From: Desulfobulbaceae bacterium
GTDB taxonomy: Bacteria > Desulfobacterota > Desulfobulbia > Desulfobulbales > Desulfocapsaceae
DNA length: 64,000 nucleotides
Direction: 5' to 3'
Assembly (NCBI GenBank): GCA_024636345.1
Contig: JAGXHG010000031.1
Location: forward strand, 62,001-126,000
Shown: positions 34,402-44,096 of the stretch, piece after piece
Numbering within the stretch: position 1 is the stretch's first letter
Layout of the letters: each line of letters opens with the position of its first letter
Position numbers and translations under genes: made by a program
Notes under the pieces: model-generated
Seen by the model: the letters and a program-made list of their open reading frames with translations, nothing else
Database searches by the model: none
Told to the model about the DNA's origin: nothing

Positions 34402-35082
34402 ATGAAGAAAAGAACACACAGGAGCGGCGGATTCACCCTTCTTGAAATCCTGATGGCGATTTCTATTTTTGCCATTGTCATCTCTCTGGCCTACGGTTCA
34501 TACCGGGCCACCTTTCTCATTATTGACACCACGGAATCACAGACTGAGATATACAACAAAGCTAGTATTGCCATGGATCGTATCAGCAGCGACCTTGGCT
34601 CCCTTTATCTGGGAACAAGTGGTTTTCTACAAGGGAAACTACAAAATATTGGCACCAGAGAGGCAGACACGATGCAGTTCACATCCACAGCCCATCTTGT
34701 CTTGAACAAAAATGAACAAGCTGCCGGATACGCAACAATAAGCTATACCGTCGAGGAAGATCCCGAGACCAAGAGCTTGCGCCTCTTTCGCCTGGACAAG
34801 TCTTTTCGACCCGTAGAGACCGAAGAGCCAGACGTAAAGAAAGGCTTGCTCCTCTGTGAGGGTTTAGAAGAGGTGCAATTTATTTACCACTATAATCAAG
34901 GGGAGCAACAGGACAGCTGGGACAGCAAGGAAATCGAGAAGTCCGATAGCAATGCGAAAAAACTCCCGGACAGGATCGAGATCAGCCTTCTCTTTAAGAG
35001 TTCAGACGAGGAGGCCCAGCCCATTCGGTTTACAACCGCTGTCACTTTTCCCGGCACAGTTCCCACAAGAGAAACGCCATAA
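34402..35082 (+). CDS. gspJ: Type II secretion minor pseudopilin J
   Basis: The short leader MKKRTHRSGG precedes FTLLEILMAISIFAIVISLAYG, the pseudopilin cleavage region. The 226-residue length and the QTEIYNKASIAMDRISSDLGSLYLG block fit GspJ. No strong ribosome-binding site is visible. It lies 80 bp after gspI and is followed by repeat copy C before gspK. Confidence 0.92.
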   Translation: MKKRTHRSGGFTLLEILMAISIFAIVISLAYGSYRATFLIIDTTESQTEIYNKASIAMDRISSDLGSLYLGTSGFLQGKLQNIGTREADTMQFTSTAHLVLNKNEQAAGYATISYTVEEDPETKSLRLFRLDKSFRPVETEEPDVKKGLLLCEGLEEVQFIYHYNQGEQQDSWDSKEIEKSDSNAKKLPDRIEISLLFKSSDEEAQPIRFTTAVTFPGTVPTRETP

Positions 35083-35096
35083 GATGTTTTCTTCTT

Positions 35097-35202
35097 TAAG
35101 CCGTTACAAATTAAAATAACATGCTACATGTACCTCCAAACCGGCACAAGGAGCCGTAACGAAATGATCAGAAATGGAATAGTTATTTCGCAACGGCTCC
35201 TA
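35097..35202 (+). repeat. Interspersed TA-flanked repeat, copy C, overlapping the gspK start
   Basis: This 106-bp element runs TAAGCCGTTACAAATTAAAAT to ATTTCGCAACGGCTCCTA. The right half folds as a hairpin (GGAGCCGTAACGAAAT at 35151-35166 with ATTTCGCAACGGCTCC at 35185-35200). It carries AAGGAG at 35148-35153 and the ATG at 35164 that starts gspK, so it lies across the 5' end of a functional gene. Confidence 0.8.
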
Positions 35203-36219
35203 AAGAACAACCGTGGTATGGCCTTGCTGATTGCCTTGACCGTTATCAGCCTGATTGTGGCCCTCACCATCCAATTCAATAAAAACATGCGCCAGAGCCT
35301 TCAGACTTCGGGAACCCAAAGTAACAGAATCAGACTGGAGGCCATGGCCAGATCAGGAATCAATCTGGCCATGGCCGTCCTGAATAAAGATGCACAGGAC
35401 AATGAATATGATTCCTTCCACGATTCATGGGCGCTCCTGGCAGATGAAGACCTGTCCCAGCTCTTTGATGAAGGCGCTTTGACTCTAAAAATCACCGACA
35501 ACAGTGGAAAATTCCAGATCAACAGTATTGTCCAGAGTAAAACCCAGCAACAGACGACCAATGGACAACAAAATGCGCAACAGGCAAACGAGCAAGAACA
35601 GGATGCCCGCAATATCCTGTGGAGATTACTCCGCCAGGAGCCCTTCCACTTGGAAGACAATGCTGCCAGGACGATCATTGACTCACTCATCGACTGGATT
35701 GATGTCGAAGATGGAGACTGGGAGCAGGAGTTTGGCGCCGAAACCAGTTATTATCAATCTCTGGACACACCATACCCCTGCAAAAACGGTCCTGTAGAAT
35801 TCATCGAGGAATTACTGCTGGTAAAAGGAATCACCCCTGAACTTCTCTTTGGCACGGAAAAACATTCTGGACTGGCCCCGCTGCTGACCACCCAAGGGAA
35901 TAGCGGGCAGATAAATGTCAACACCGCCGACCCACTTCTGCTCCAGGCCCTGCATGAAGATATGACCAAAGAAATGGCGGAGGATATGCAAACATACAGG
36001 GACGATGAAAATAATACGGACAAAATGGCCTCAACAACATGGGTTTCCGAGGTCCTCCCTTCCTTTACCGGGAAAAATACGTTAAAGAATATAATAGTAA
36101 AAAGTAATTCTTTTACCATTTCCTCGCATGCCCAACTGAATTCCACAGGAAAAGACATTGTGGCAATTGTGCAACGCGATAATCAGAAGACCTCTCTCCA
36201 GAGCTGGAAAATTGAATAA
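35164..36219 (+). CDS. gspK: Type II secretion minor pseudopilin K
   Basis: GspK is the large minor pseudopilin, cleaved at NNRG/MALLIALTVISLIVALTIQFN, and lacks the Glu+5 as usual. The body has the helical-insert features EDNAARTIIDSLIDWIDVEDGD and INVNTADPLLLQAL. ATG 35164 gives 351 residues and follows AAGGAG at ten bases; an ATG at 35128 has no site. Both starts, and the first dozen residues of the leader, lie in repeat copy C, so the insertion rebuilt the translation start. Confidence 0.92.
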   Translation: MIRNGIVISQRLLKNNRGMALLIALTVISLIVALTIQFNKNMRQSLQTSGTQSNRIRLEAMARSGINLAMAVLNKDAQDNEYDSFHDSWALLADEDLSQLFDEGALTLKITDNSGKFQINSIVQSKTQQQTTNGQQNAQQANEQEQDARNILWRLLRQEPFHLEDNAARTIIDSLIDWIDVEDGDWEQEFGAETSYYQSLDTPYPCKNGPVEFIEELLLVKGITPELLFGTEKHSGLAPLLTTQGNSGQINVNTADPLLLQALHEDMTKEMAEDMQTYRDDENNTDKMASTTWVSEVLPSFTGKNTLKNIIVKSNSFTISSHAQLNSTGKDIVAIVQRDNQKTSLQSWKIE

Positions 36220-36222
36220 GCA

Positions 36223-37725
36223 ATGAGCAGCAAATTTCTTGCCCTTGACATTAAAAGCGATTTAATCTCTGCAATCGTTTTCACTGTTGAAGCCAAAGCC
36301 ATGCAAATCGCCGGTCATGCGGTGGTGTCAGTTGCCGACAGGCCCATGGAAGAGGTATTGACAGAACTGAGCAAGAAGATTGATTGCCACGAAGCTTCAT
36401 GCCATATCGCTCTTGCGGCCGACTCTTTTTTTTATCGCAACCTCTCTTTGCCCTTTACAGACCGTAAAACCATTGACAAAATTCTGCCTCTGGAACTGAA
36501 CGAGAATGCTCCCGTCAAAATAGAGCAACTGCTCATTGATTCCATGATTTCCCAGGAAGATAAGCATAAAAGTCAGGTCATTGCCGCCATGATTGACCGG
36601 GAATTACTGGCCAATCAGCTTGCAAGCCTACAGACACTGGGAATTGATCCGCAAACAGTGACCATTTCCGGAATTCCGACCACCCTTCGTCTTGTTCATA
36701 CCCCTGAGCTTCCTGCAGATTTCCTTCTCCTGAATATCAGCCTGCAGCGGGCAACACTCATCCTTGTCCGTTCTGGTCAGATCACTCTGATCCGTCCACT
36801 TGTCTTTGATCCAGGTCTCCAGTCTGGATTCCATGCCGATCAAGACAGCAATACTCTCAAGGTTTTTCGTCCCGAAAATATTGATGGCACCTTCCATGCA
36901 TTGTGTACCGCCATTCAACAAACACTGCAATCGGTATTCCAAATACAGGAGCTTACCGTGTACCTGAGCGGGCCTGTCGGATGCATGGAAGGAACAACAG
37001 ACCGGATACAAGCGGGACTAGGTAGCCTTTGCCGAAGCTGCACCCGGGCCGATGGTGACCCTTCACTGCAGTTCGTGACGCAATTCGTACATCCAGTTGA
37101 TAAAAAATGGCAGCCCAACATCATGGAAGATTCTGTAAACCTGGGCTGGCAGATCATCAAAGGCTGGAAGGGCTTCAACTTCCGCAAAGAAGCCTTTGCC
37201 ACCAAAAAATCATTTACCGACAACAGAACACTGACAATCGCCATCGCTCTGCCTCTAATATCAGCAGTCCTGTTTTCAATTATATATCTATGGGTTGATT
37301 ACACCAAGCTGCTCAAAGAACAAAACAGCCTCAACACTCAGATCCGTGCGGTATTTACTGAAACCCTGCCGGAAGTCACCAGAGTTGTTGACCCTATCCA
37401 GCAGCTCCAGGTCAAGATCCGTGAGACCAGAGAAAGTTCCATGGACAAGGATGGAACCCTGCCCACAATCACCATGCTCGATATCCTTGCCGAGGTATCT
37501 GCAAACATCCCTGAATCCATTGATATCCGTTTGGCTCGCTTTGTGGTGGATGACAACGGGCTGCGCCTCAGAGGCACCACCGACACGTTCAACACCGTGG
37601 ATGCAATCAAAAAAGGCCTGGAGCAATCTCCTGCATTCAACAATGTGGAGATCAGTTCGGCAAGTCTTGATCCCAAGAGCTCAAAAATTCGCTTTGAGCT
37701 GAAACTGACCATGAAAGGTGCCTGA
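36223..37725 (+). CDS. gspL: Type II secretion assembly platform protein GspL (PilM/PilN-like)
   Basis: This 500-residue protein has a cytoplasmic actin-like PilM/GspL domain (residues 1-330, KFLALDIKSDLISAIVF start), one TM helix (about 341-361, TIAIALPLISAVLFSIIYLWV) and a periplasmic PilN-like ferredoxin-fold domain (about 420-500). It recruits GspE to the inner-membrane platform. It is three bases after gspK and three before gspM. Confidence 0.88.
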   Translation: MSSKFLALDIKSDLISAIVFTVEAKAMQIAGHAVVSVADRPMEEVLTELSKKIDCHEASCHIALAADSFFYRNLSLPFTDRKTIDKILPLELNENAPVKIEQLLIDSMISQEDKHKSQVIAAMIDRELLANQLASLQTLGIDPQTVTISGIPTTLRLVHTPELPADFLLLNISLQRATLILVRSGQITLIRPLVFDPGLQSGFHADQDSNTLKVFRPENIDGTFHALCTAIQQTLQSVFQIQELTVYLSGPVGCMEGTTDRIQAGLGSLCRSCTRADGDPSLQFVTQFVHPVDKKWQPNIMEDSVNLGWQIIKGWKGFNFRKEAFATKKSFTDNRTLTIAIALPLISAVLFSIIYLWVDYTKLLKEQNSLNTQIRAVFTETLPEVTRVVDPIQQLQVKIRETRESSMDKDGTLPTITMLDILAEVSANIPESIDIRLARFVVDDNGLRLRGTTDTFNTVDAIKKGLEQSPAFNNVEISSASLDPKSSKIRFELKLTMKGA

Positions 37726-37728
37726 GGC

Positions 37729-38310
37729 ATGACCTTTTTAACTCTTAAACACACCATCCATACGATTCTGGGCAAGACCGGCCTGAACAAACTTGAAAAC
37801 CGGGAAAAACGTGTAGTTCTGGTCGGAATCCTTTTTCTCGTCTGTTTTGCTCTTTTCCAATTTGCTGTCTCTCCTCTGATCCAGGCCCGGCAGCAGACAC
37901 AAAAAGCATTGATCCAAAAGAATAAAGATATCATAAAGATACATCAGCTCCAGGAAGAGTACCGTAAATTTCAGGTTCAGGCGGTGGACATCCAGAATAG
38001 ATTGCTCAAAAGGAGTCCCTCGTTCACCCTCTTTGCATTCATTGAAGAGCGAGCCGCAAAAGCCAAGGTCAAGCAACAGATAAACTCCATGACCCCTTCA
38101 ACTTCAGCAGGTGAAGGTCCCCTGCAGGAGTCTCGGGTTGATCTCAAGCTTGAACGGATCTCACTGCAGCAACTGGTTGATTTCCTACAGCAGATTGAAT
38201 CAACAGACAATGTTGTGATAATCAAACGTATCTCAATTCAGGAAAACAGCAAAGTAGAAGGCGCACTCGATGCGGTGATGCAAATTATAACATTTACCCA
38301 AAAATCCTGA
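37729..38310 (+). CDS. gspM: Type II secretion assembly platform protein GspM
   Basis: This 193-residue bitopic protein has a TM helix VVLVGILFLVCFALFQFAVSPL near residues 28-50, a coiled coil (QKNKDIIKIHQLQEEYRKFQ), then a periplasmic PilO/GspM-like domain (ISLQQLVDFLQQIESTDNVV). It partners GspL. A GAGG lies close upstream of the ATG. Confidence 0.85.
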   Translation: MTFLTLKHTIHTILGKTGLNKLENREKRVVLVGILFLVCFALFQFAVSPLIQARQQTQKALIQKNKDIIKIHQLQEEYRKFQVQAVDIQNRLLKRSPSFTLFAFIEERAAKAKVKQQINSMTPSTSAGEGPLQESRVDLKLERISLQQLVDFLQQIESTDNVVIIKRISIQENSKVEGALDAVMQIITFTQKS

Positions 38311-38312
38311 CC

Positions 38313-39200
38313 ATGACCTTTCCCAAAAACACTTTCTGGCGTTGGTCACTCTATGCCATCTATGGCCTGCTTCTGGTCATGCTCTTTTTGTACCTCCGTT
38401 TTCCGGCACAAAAGTTCAAAACCTTCTGCACCCGTCTCATCACCCTGCAACTTCCGAACTATGAAAATTCCATCACGTCCTTAGACTATCAATTTCCACT
38501 CAGCCTTGTGGCCAGAAACATTCAACTGCAAAGTAAAGATAAAACCGTAAAAGAAGTCTTTGCTATAGAACAACTCACCATTAAACCTGATCTCGCCGCA
38601 CCAGGAAAAAATTTCTCTCTAACCATCACCGCTTATGGGGGAACGCACCATATCGCCTTGGTACTCGACCGGGCCCATAACACCTGTACTCTCCCGACAA
38701 TTGAGATTAATAGACTTGATCTGGCAAAGCTACCATTGCTGCAAACTCAGACTGGACGCGCCATAACTGGTCTACTCACCGCACAAGGAAGCTATTCTGG
38801 TAAAACAGGCCAGGAGATATCACAGGGAACCGGACAGGGTTCTGCCCACATCGAAAACGGAACCTGTGAATTGCTCTATCCAATCCTGTCCCTGAACAAC
38901 ATAGATATCGAAAAAGGCGAGGTGTTCTTTAAACTGGAAAATAAGAAGATGCTTCTAACCAAGGGGACATTTAACGGCAAGGAGCTTTCCGGGACATTCT
39001 CAGGTCAGATGATTTCGATCAACACATCATTTGCTGCTATACAGCTTAACTTGACAGGCGCCTTGACACCCTCGCCTGCCCTGGTAAAACAGAGTGGTCA
39101 GGCCCAGCCATTATTACTCCAGTTACAACAAAATCATGCAGCACTTCCCTTTCACCTGAAAGGGACAATTGCTAAACCCGTCTTTCTTTTCGACTCATAG
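38313..39200 (+). CDS. gspN: Type II secretion protein GspN
   Basis: This 295-residue protein has an N-terminal membrane anchor (LYAIYGLLLVMLFLYLRFP) and a long periplasmic beta-rich domain resembling the AsmA-like GspN of Desulfobacterota (ALPTIEINRLDLAKLPLL-type segments and a LKGTIAKPVF end). The role of GspN is unsettled. The order M-N-C-D is typical of this lineage. Confidence 0.78.
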   Translation: MTFPKNTFWRWSLYAIYGLLLVMLFLYLRFPAQKFKTFCTRLITLQLPNYENSITSLDYQFPLSLVARNIQLQSKDKTVKEVFAIEQLTIKPDLAAPGKNFSLTITAYGGTHHIALVLDRAHNTCTLPTIEINRLDLAKLPLLQTQTGRAITGLLTAQGSYSGKTGQEISQGTGQGSAHIENGTCELLYPILSLNNIDIEKGEVFFKLENKKMLLTKGTFNGKELSGTFSGQMISINTSFAAIQLNLTGALTPSPALVKQSGQAQPLLLQLQQNHAALPFHLKGTIAKPVFLFDS

Positions 39201-39212
39201 CACATTGATATA

Positions 39213-39905
39213 ATGGCCAAGTACCTTAAAAAAATATTTCCATTTATCATCATAACCATCCTGGCCGCAGTTGGGGTTGAAATATTCTACAGAATTGCGT
39301 TCATCAGGCTCATGGCCACAAATCCTGAGGCAAAAGTTCAAGTCGCAAAGACAAACATTGCAGCGCCAAACACGGGCGGACTGAACAAACGACCAGATCA
39401 CCAGGTAATTTTCAAACGTAATCTTTTTGGTCCACCCCCCAAAATGGATCAACCAGAAGAGACAACACAGACTGCCGTTGATCTTACCGCCACCTCACTT
39501 GACTTAGGTCTTCTTGGTACTATTACCGGATCACCCAAGAACCGGCGCGCCATTATCCTTGACAAAAAAAAGAAGACACAGGATATCTATTTTCAGGGTG
39601 ATGTGATACAAGGAGCTCTTATCAAAGAGATCCAACGCGGAAAAATCATCCTCAACAGAAACGGCAAAGATGAGATTCTTGTCCCAGAAACTCCGAAAAC
39701 AAATCCCACTCCCCCGACAAATCCTGCTTTCCAGTCTCAGATACCACCGGAAATGACACCAGAGCCCTCCCCTGAAATGCCTCCAGAAGCTATAATAGAA
39801 CCTGAGCCCATGGAACCGATAGAACCCACAGAACCTATAATAAATACCACGGTGGAACCCAATGACAGAGACCCCATAAAAACACTGCGCAATCGTCTTC
39901 CTTAG
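39213..39905 (+). CDS. gspC: Type II secretion protein GspC, without a PDZ domain
   Basis: This inner-membrane connector of 230 residues has a TM helix (FPFIIITILAAVGVEIFYRI) followed by the homology region (IFKRNLFGPPPK, LDLGLLGTITGSPKNRRAIILD, GDVIQGALIKEIQRGKIILNRNGKDEIL). In place of the usual C-terminal PDZ or coiled coil it ends in a Pro-Glu-Met tail of about 55 residues. The homology region is what contacts the N-domains of GspD, encoded next. Confidence 0.82.
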   Translation: MAKYLKKIFPFIIITILAAVGVEIFYRIAFIRLMATNPEAKVQVAKTNIAAPNTGGLNKRPDHQVIFKRNLFGPPPKMDQPEETTQTAVDLTATSLDLGLLGTITGSPKNRRAIILDKKKKTQDIYFQGDVIQGALIKEIQRGKIILNRNGKDEILVPETPKTNPTPPTNPAFQSQIPPEMTPEPSPEMPPEAIIEPEPMEPIEPTEPIINTTVEPNDRDPIKTLRNRLP

Positions 39906-39946
39906 AGCTTTTTACCACCTAACAAGAACAATAATCAGGATAAGCC

Positions 39947-42295
39947 ATGAGTTTGCTTCATCTTTCAAAAATATCTTTCAACTGCAAGGCACTTTGTCTG
40001 CCACTGGTTGTCACCCTGTTACTCCAGTTTCCAACATACCTCTGCGCGGCTCAGGAGGCAGCAACAAAACAATCACAGGAAACAAGTTCTGAGCGGTTCA
40101 TCACCATTGATTTTGACAATGTTGACATCCGCCTTTTCATAAAATATATCAGTGAGTTGACTGGGAAAAATTTTGTAGTCGACAAGGCGGTACAGGGCAA
40201 TGTCACCATTATCTCTCCAACCAAGATATCGGAAGATGAAGCATATCAGCTCTTTGAGTCAGTCCTGGAAGTGAACGGATTCACAACAGTACCAGCCGGG
40301 GCTATCAGCAAAATAATGCCAGCCTCGCGCGCGCTTTCCCAGAACATAAACACCCTCAGCCATGGAGACCCCTCCCGTCCAGAAGACAAGATTGTCACCC
40401 AGATTATCCCCTTGCGCTATTCCACTCCTGACGAAATGAAAAAGGTGCTGACGCCCTTAGTTTCTAAAACATCTGTGGTCATTGCCCACACCCAGTCGGG
40501 GATGCTGATTATTACTGAAACCCTCTCCAACATCCAGAAACTCCTGACCATTATTGAAGCCATTGATGTCCCGCTCACCGATGAAGAGATTGCGGTAATC
40601 CCCCTCAATTACGCGTCATCAACCGTAGCGGCCACTGCCATCAATACTATTTTCCAACAAGCTCCCGGCCCCAAGGGGAGGTCTCTTTCTACTCTTAAAA
40701 TCGTGGCGTACGAACCCATCAACAGTCTTATTCTGGTGGCGTCGCCCACCGATGTCGTCCGGATTAAACACCTGATAACCCTGCTTGATACCGAGATGAA
40801 ACAGAGTGAGGGAAATATTCAAGTGGTCTACCTTCAACATGCAACGGCGAAAGATCTGGCAACAGTATTAACTGCTCTGCCCGGTCAACAGAGTACTGAT
40901 CCGGCCAAGAAAGGTGAGATACCGACTATCTCCAAAGACGTCAAAATCATGCCTGATACGGAAACCAACTCCCTGATCATCACTGCCTCCCGCACCGAAT
41001 TTAGAGAGCTGGAGAATGTCATCAAAAAGCTGGATATCCCCAGACGGATGGTCTATCTGGAGGCACTGATCATGGAGGTAGATGCCGATGCAACCTTTGA
41101 TGTGGGGGTCAACTGGATGGGGGGTGGCGAGTTTGCCGATGGGACAGGACAGATGCTCACCGGATTTGGAGGCAGCGCTGGTTACAAACTATCAGACACC
41201 GTCGGCTATATACCTGGCGTTGCTGCTGTTGCGGCTACTGCTACGACTGCTGCCATTGCGGCTACTCCCGCTACTGCTGCCATTGGTTCAGGATTCAGCC
41301 TGGGCATTTTAAAACAGGGAATCAAGATCGGTGGCATCACCTTTCCAGACATCGGTGCCGTATTAAAAGCCTATAAAACAGATAGCCATATCAATGTCAT
41401 TGCCACCCCCCAGATCCTGACAACCGATAACAAAAAAGCAGAGATCAGCGTTGGCGAAAACGTCCCTTATCAAACCAGTCGCTCCTCCTCCAGCGACACC
41501 AACATCACCGGCTATGAAAGTTATGAGTACAAGGATATCGCCACCAAACTGACCATCACCCCGCAGATCAACCAGGCCGACATCCTGCGCCTGGAGATCA
41601 CCACCGAGGTCAGTAAACTCAAGCAAAGTGACGATCCTTTAAAGCCCACAACCTTCAAACGTACAGCCACCACCACCGTTCTCGTCAAAGATAACAACAC
41701 CATCGTCATCGGCGGCATCATCGGCCAGGACGACACCGCAGGCGAGTACAAAATTCCCCTGCTGGGTGACATTCCGCTGCTCGGCTGGCTCTTCAAAGAG
41801 AAAAGCACTATACGCAAAAAAACCAATATGTTCATATTTATCACACCCAGGATCATCAAAAATCCTGGCGACATGGCCGGGGTCACCGCAATCAAAACTG
41901 ACACCATCGAAAAGGATCTCCCGGAAGCAAGGCAGCTCCTTGCCAACCCGACTGACAAGAACCATGTTATGTCCATGGTTGACCGGGGATTTGAACAGAT
42001 GCAAAAGGGAAAATACGAGGAAGCCAAAGAACAGTTCAATCAGGCTCTGAGCATAGATCCGTATAATCCTTACGCCCAGTTCAACCTCGCAACCATCAAT
42101 GAACGGGAAGGCAACCCGCAGCAAGCGATCAAGCAGTACCAGATGATCTTGGACAATAACAGCAAGCAGGCGGCATTGGTTAATTCCAAAAATCCCAACG
42201 TGGAAAGTGCTCTTCTTGAAACTTGCAGAGATAACCTCAAGCGATTACAGAAAACACAGCCACCTCCTATTGAATCGACCAACCAGAATTATTAA
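39947..42295 (+). CDS. gspD: Type II secretion secretin with C-terminal TPR extension
   Basis: This is the outer-membrane secretin. The 782-residue product has a signal peptide, N0 domain (FITIDFDNVDIRLFIKYISELTG), N1-N3 domains (YASSTVAATAINTIF, VQVVYL-type repeats) and the secretin domain with VPLLGDIP-like ending LLGDIPLLGWLFKEK. A Gly/Ala-rich loop lies at about 418-450. After the secretin, residues 674-745 form two TPR repeats (GFEQMQKGKYEEAKEQFNQA; AQFNLATINEREGN). The TPR tail, where other secretins have an S-domain for a pilotin, is unusual. Confidence 0.93.
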   Translation: MSLLHLSKISFNCKALCLPLVVTLLLQFPTYLCAAQEAATKQSQETSSERFITIDFDNVDIRLFIKYISELTGKNFVVDKAVQGNVTIISPTKISEDEAYQLFESVLEVNGFTTVPAGAISKIMPASRALSQNINTLSHGDPSRPEDKIVTQIIPLRYSTPDEMKKVLTPLVSKTSVVIAHTQSGMLIITETLSNIQKLLTIIEAIDVPLTDEEIAVIPLNYASSTVAATAINTIFQQAPGPKGRSLSTLKIVAYEPINSLILVASPTDVVRIKHLITLLDTEMKQSEGNIQVVYLQHATAKDLATVLTALPGQQSTDPAKKGEIPTISKDVKIMPDTETNSLIITASRTEFRELENVIKKLDIPRRMVYLEALIMEVDADATFDVGVNWMGGGEFADGTGQMLTGFGGSAGYKLSDTVGYIPGVAAVAATATTAAIAATPATAAIGSGFSLGILKQGIKIGGITFPDIGAVLKAYKTDSHINVIATPQILTTDNKKAEISVGENVPYQTSRSSSSDTNITGYESYEYKDIATKLTITPQINQADILRLEITTEVSKLKQSDDPLKPTTFKRTATTTVLVKDNNTIVIGGIIGQDDTAGEYKIPLLGDIPLLGWLFKEKSTIRKKTNMFIFITPRIIKNPGDMAGVTAIKTDTIEKDLPEARQLLANPTDKNHVMSMVDRGFEQMQKGKYEEAKEQFNQALSIDPYNPYAQFNLATINEREGNPQQAIKQYQMILDNNSKQAALVNSKNPNVESALLETCRDNLKRLQKTQPPPIESTNQNY

Positions 42296-42329
42296 GTACT
42301 CTTGGACATAGCGGTATCAACAAACACCC

Positions 42330-44012
42330 ATGAACCAGTTACAAAACATCTTGACTGATCACTTCAACTTGCCGCCTGAGGCCTGGGAACAGGCCATGGG
42401 GACCTTGGTGGAAAAAGGCGGTCAATTAGTCCGTATCCTGATTAAACAGAATGACCTTGATGAGATTGATCTCCTGGAAATCCTCGGAAATCAGTTGAAC
42501 ATGGAAGTCATACGTACACTTCCGCCTGAGATCCAGACTGATTTCACTGCCCGTATCGCCATCGGCTTTCTGAAAAAAAACACTATGGTGCCAGTCGCAA
42601 CTCAGGATGATGCCTATATTGCCATCAATGATCCATTCAGCTTTCAGGCCCTTGACGATCTCCGCGCCATCCTGGGATGGAACGGTATCCGGCCAGTCCT
42701 CTGCCCACTGACCGCTATTACCACCGCCATCAATTTTGCCTTCGACATGACCCAGGATTCAGCGGAAGAGGTCATGCAGGACATAGACAGCGAAGATCCA
42801 GAGGCCCTTTTTTCCGAAATTGAAGAGACGGGCGACCTGCTTGATGATACCAGTGACGCCCCGGTTATCCGCCTGGTGAACCTCATGTTCTCCCAAGCCG
42901 TGCGCGACAACGCCTCTGATATCCACATCGAACCTTACCAGAACAGCCTGAAGATCCGTCAGCGCCTGGACGGCATTCTCTATGACATGCTCAGTCCGCC
43001 CAAACATGTCCAGTCGGCGCTGATCTCGAGGATCAAGATCATGGCCAATCTGAATATTGCTGAAAAGCGGCTGCCTCAGGATGGACGTATTGAGTTGAAG
43101 GTCGGCAATAAAGATGTTGATCTCCGGGTCTCCACCCTGCCCACCTCCTTTGGCGAACGGGTCGTGCTCCGCCTCCTCGATAAATCTTCGGTATTAATTA
43201 CCCTGACCGAGCTCGGTATGCCCGATGACCGGTTCGTGCCTTTTTCCCAACAGATCAAGGCGGCCAACGGTATCGTCCTGGTCACCGGCCCTACCGGCAG
43301 CGGCAAGACCACCACACTCTATGCGGCCCTGACCTCCATCAACAACACCGATATCAATATAATTACCGTAGAGGACCCCATCGAATACCGGATCAGCGGC
43401 ATCGGGCAGGTTCAGGTTAACCCCAAGATCGACCTCACCTTTGCCTCCGGCCTTCGTTCTATTGTCCGACAGGATCCTGATGTTATTCTGATAGGCGAGA
43501 TCCGGGATACAGAAACGGCAGAGATTGCTATCCAGTCAGCCCTTACCGGCCATCTGGTCTTTTCCACCCTGCATACCAATGATGCCGCCAGTGCCATAAC
43601 AAGACTCATCGACATGGGTGTCGAACCCTTTCTTCTTTCATCATCCATCAATGCCATCCTCGCTCAGCGCCTGGTACGTATTATCTGCCCTCACTGCAAA
43701 GAGGCGTATACACCGGAGAAGGAAGCGTTGCTTAAACTGGGGATCCAGCCGGATGAACCCACCCAGCCGGCATACAGAGGAAAGGGATGTGCGAAATGTC
43801 ACCATACCGGCTATAAGGGAAGATGCGGTATTTTTGAGCTGCTGCTCATGGACCGCGAGATGAAACACATGATTCTGACAACCGCCAACGCCGATGAAAT
43901 AAAAGAACAGGCTATCAAAAACGGGATGATCACTCTGCGCCAGGACGGCGCCATGAAGGTCCTGCAGGGCATCACCACCATTGAAGAGGTATTCCGGGTG
44001 TCAAAGGAGTAA
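42330..44012 (+). CDS. gspE: Type II secretion ATPase
   Basis: This is the hexameric ATPase that drives the pseudopilus. The 560-residue product has an N1E domain (residues 1-140), N2E, Walker A GPTGSGKTT at 320-328, Asp boxes (EDPIEYRI), Walker B VILIGEIRD and a tetra-Cys zinc site (CPHC near 455, CAKC near 490). The match to GspE/PilB is full length. No gspF follows: the next gene runs in the opposite direction. Confidence 0.95.
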   Translation: MNQLQNILTDHFNLPPEAWEQAMGTLVEKGGQLVRILIKQNDLDEIDLLEILGNQLNMEVIRTLPPEIQTDFTARIAIGFLKKNTMVPVATQDDAYIAINDPFSFQALDDLRAILGWNGIRPVLCPLTAITTAINFAFDMTQDSAEEVMQDIDSEDPEALFSEIEETGDLLDDTSDAPVIRLVNLMFSQAVRDNASDIHIEPYQNSLKIRQRLDGILYDMLSPPKHVQSALISRIKIMANLNIAEKRLPQDGRIELKVGNKDVDLRVSTLPTSFGERVVLRLLDKSSVLITLTELGMPDDRFVPFSQQIKAANGIVLVTGPTGSGKTTTLYAALTSINNTDINIITVEDPIEYRISGIGQVQVNPKIDLTFASGLRSIVRQDPDVILIGEIRDTETAEIAIQSALTGHLVFSTLHTNDAASAITRLIDMGVEPFLLSSSINAILAQRLVRIICPHCKEAYTPEKEALLKLGIQPDEPTQPAYRGKGCAKCHHTGYKGRCGIFELLLMDREMKHMILTTANADEIKEQAIKNGMITLRQDGAMKVLQGITTIEEVFRVSKE

Positions 44013-44042
44013 GGAAATTCGTTTACCAATAAACGTCCTTAC
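44009..44042 (+). terminator. Hairpin after gspE
   Basis: GTAAGGA (44009-44015) and CGTTTA (44020-44025) pair with TAAACG (44030-44035) and TCCTTAC (44036-44042), leaving a 4-base bulge on one side. The gspE stop is inside the first arm. A run of A8 follows later, not T, so termination strength is uncertain. Confidence 0.5.
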
Positions 44043-44096
44043 TCCCAAGACCGGTTTAAAAAAAACATCTTCTGAAACTTCTCTTCCTCGGTACCA

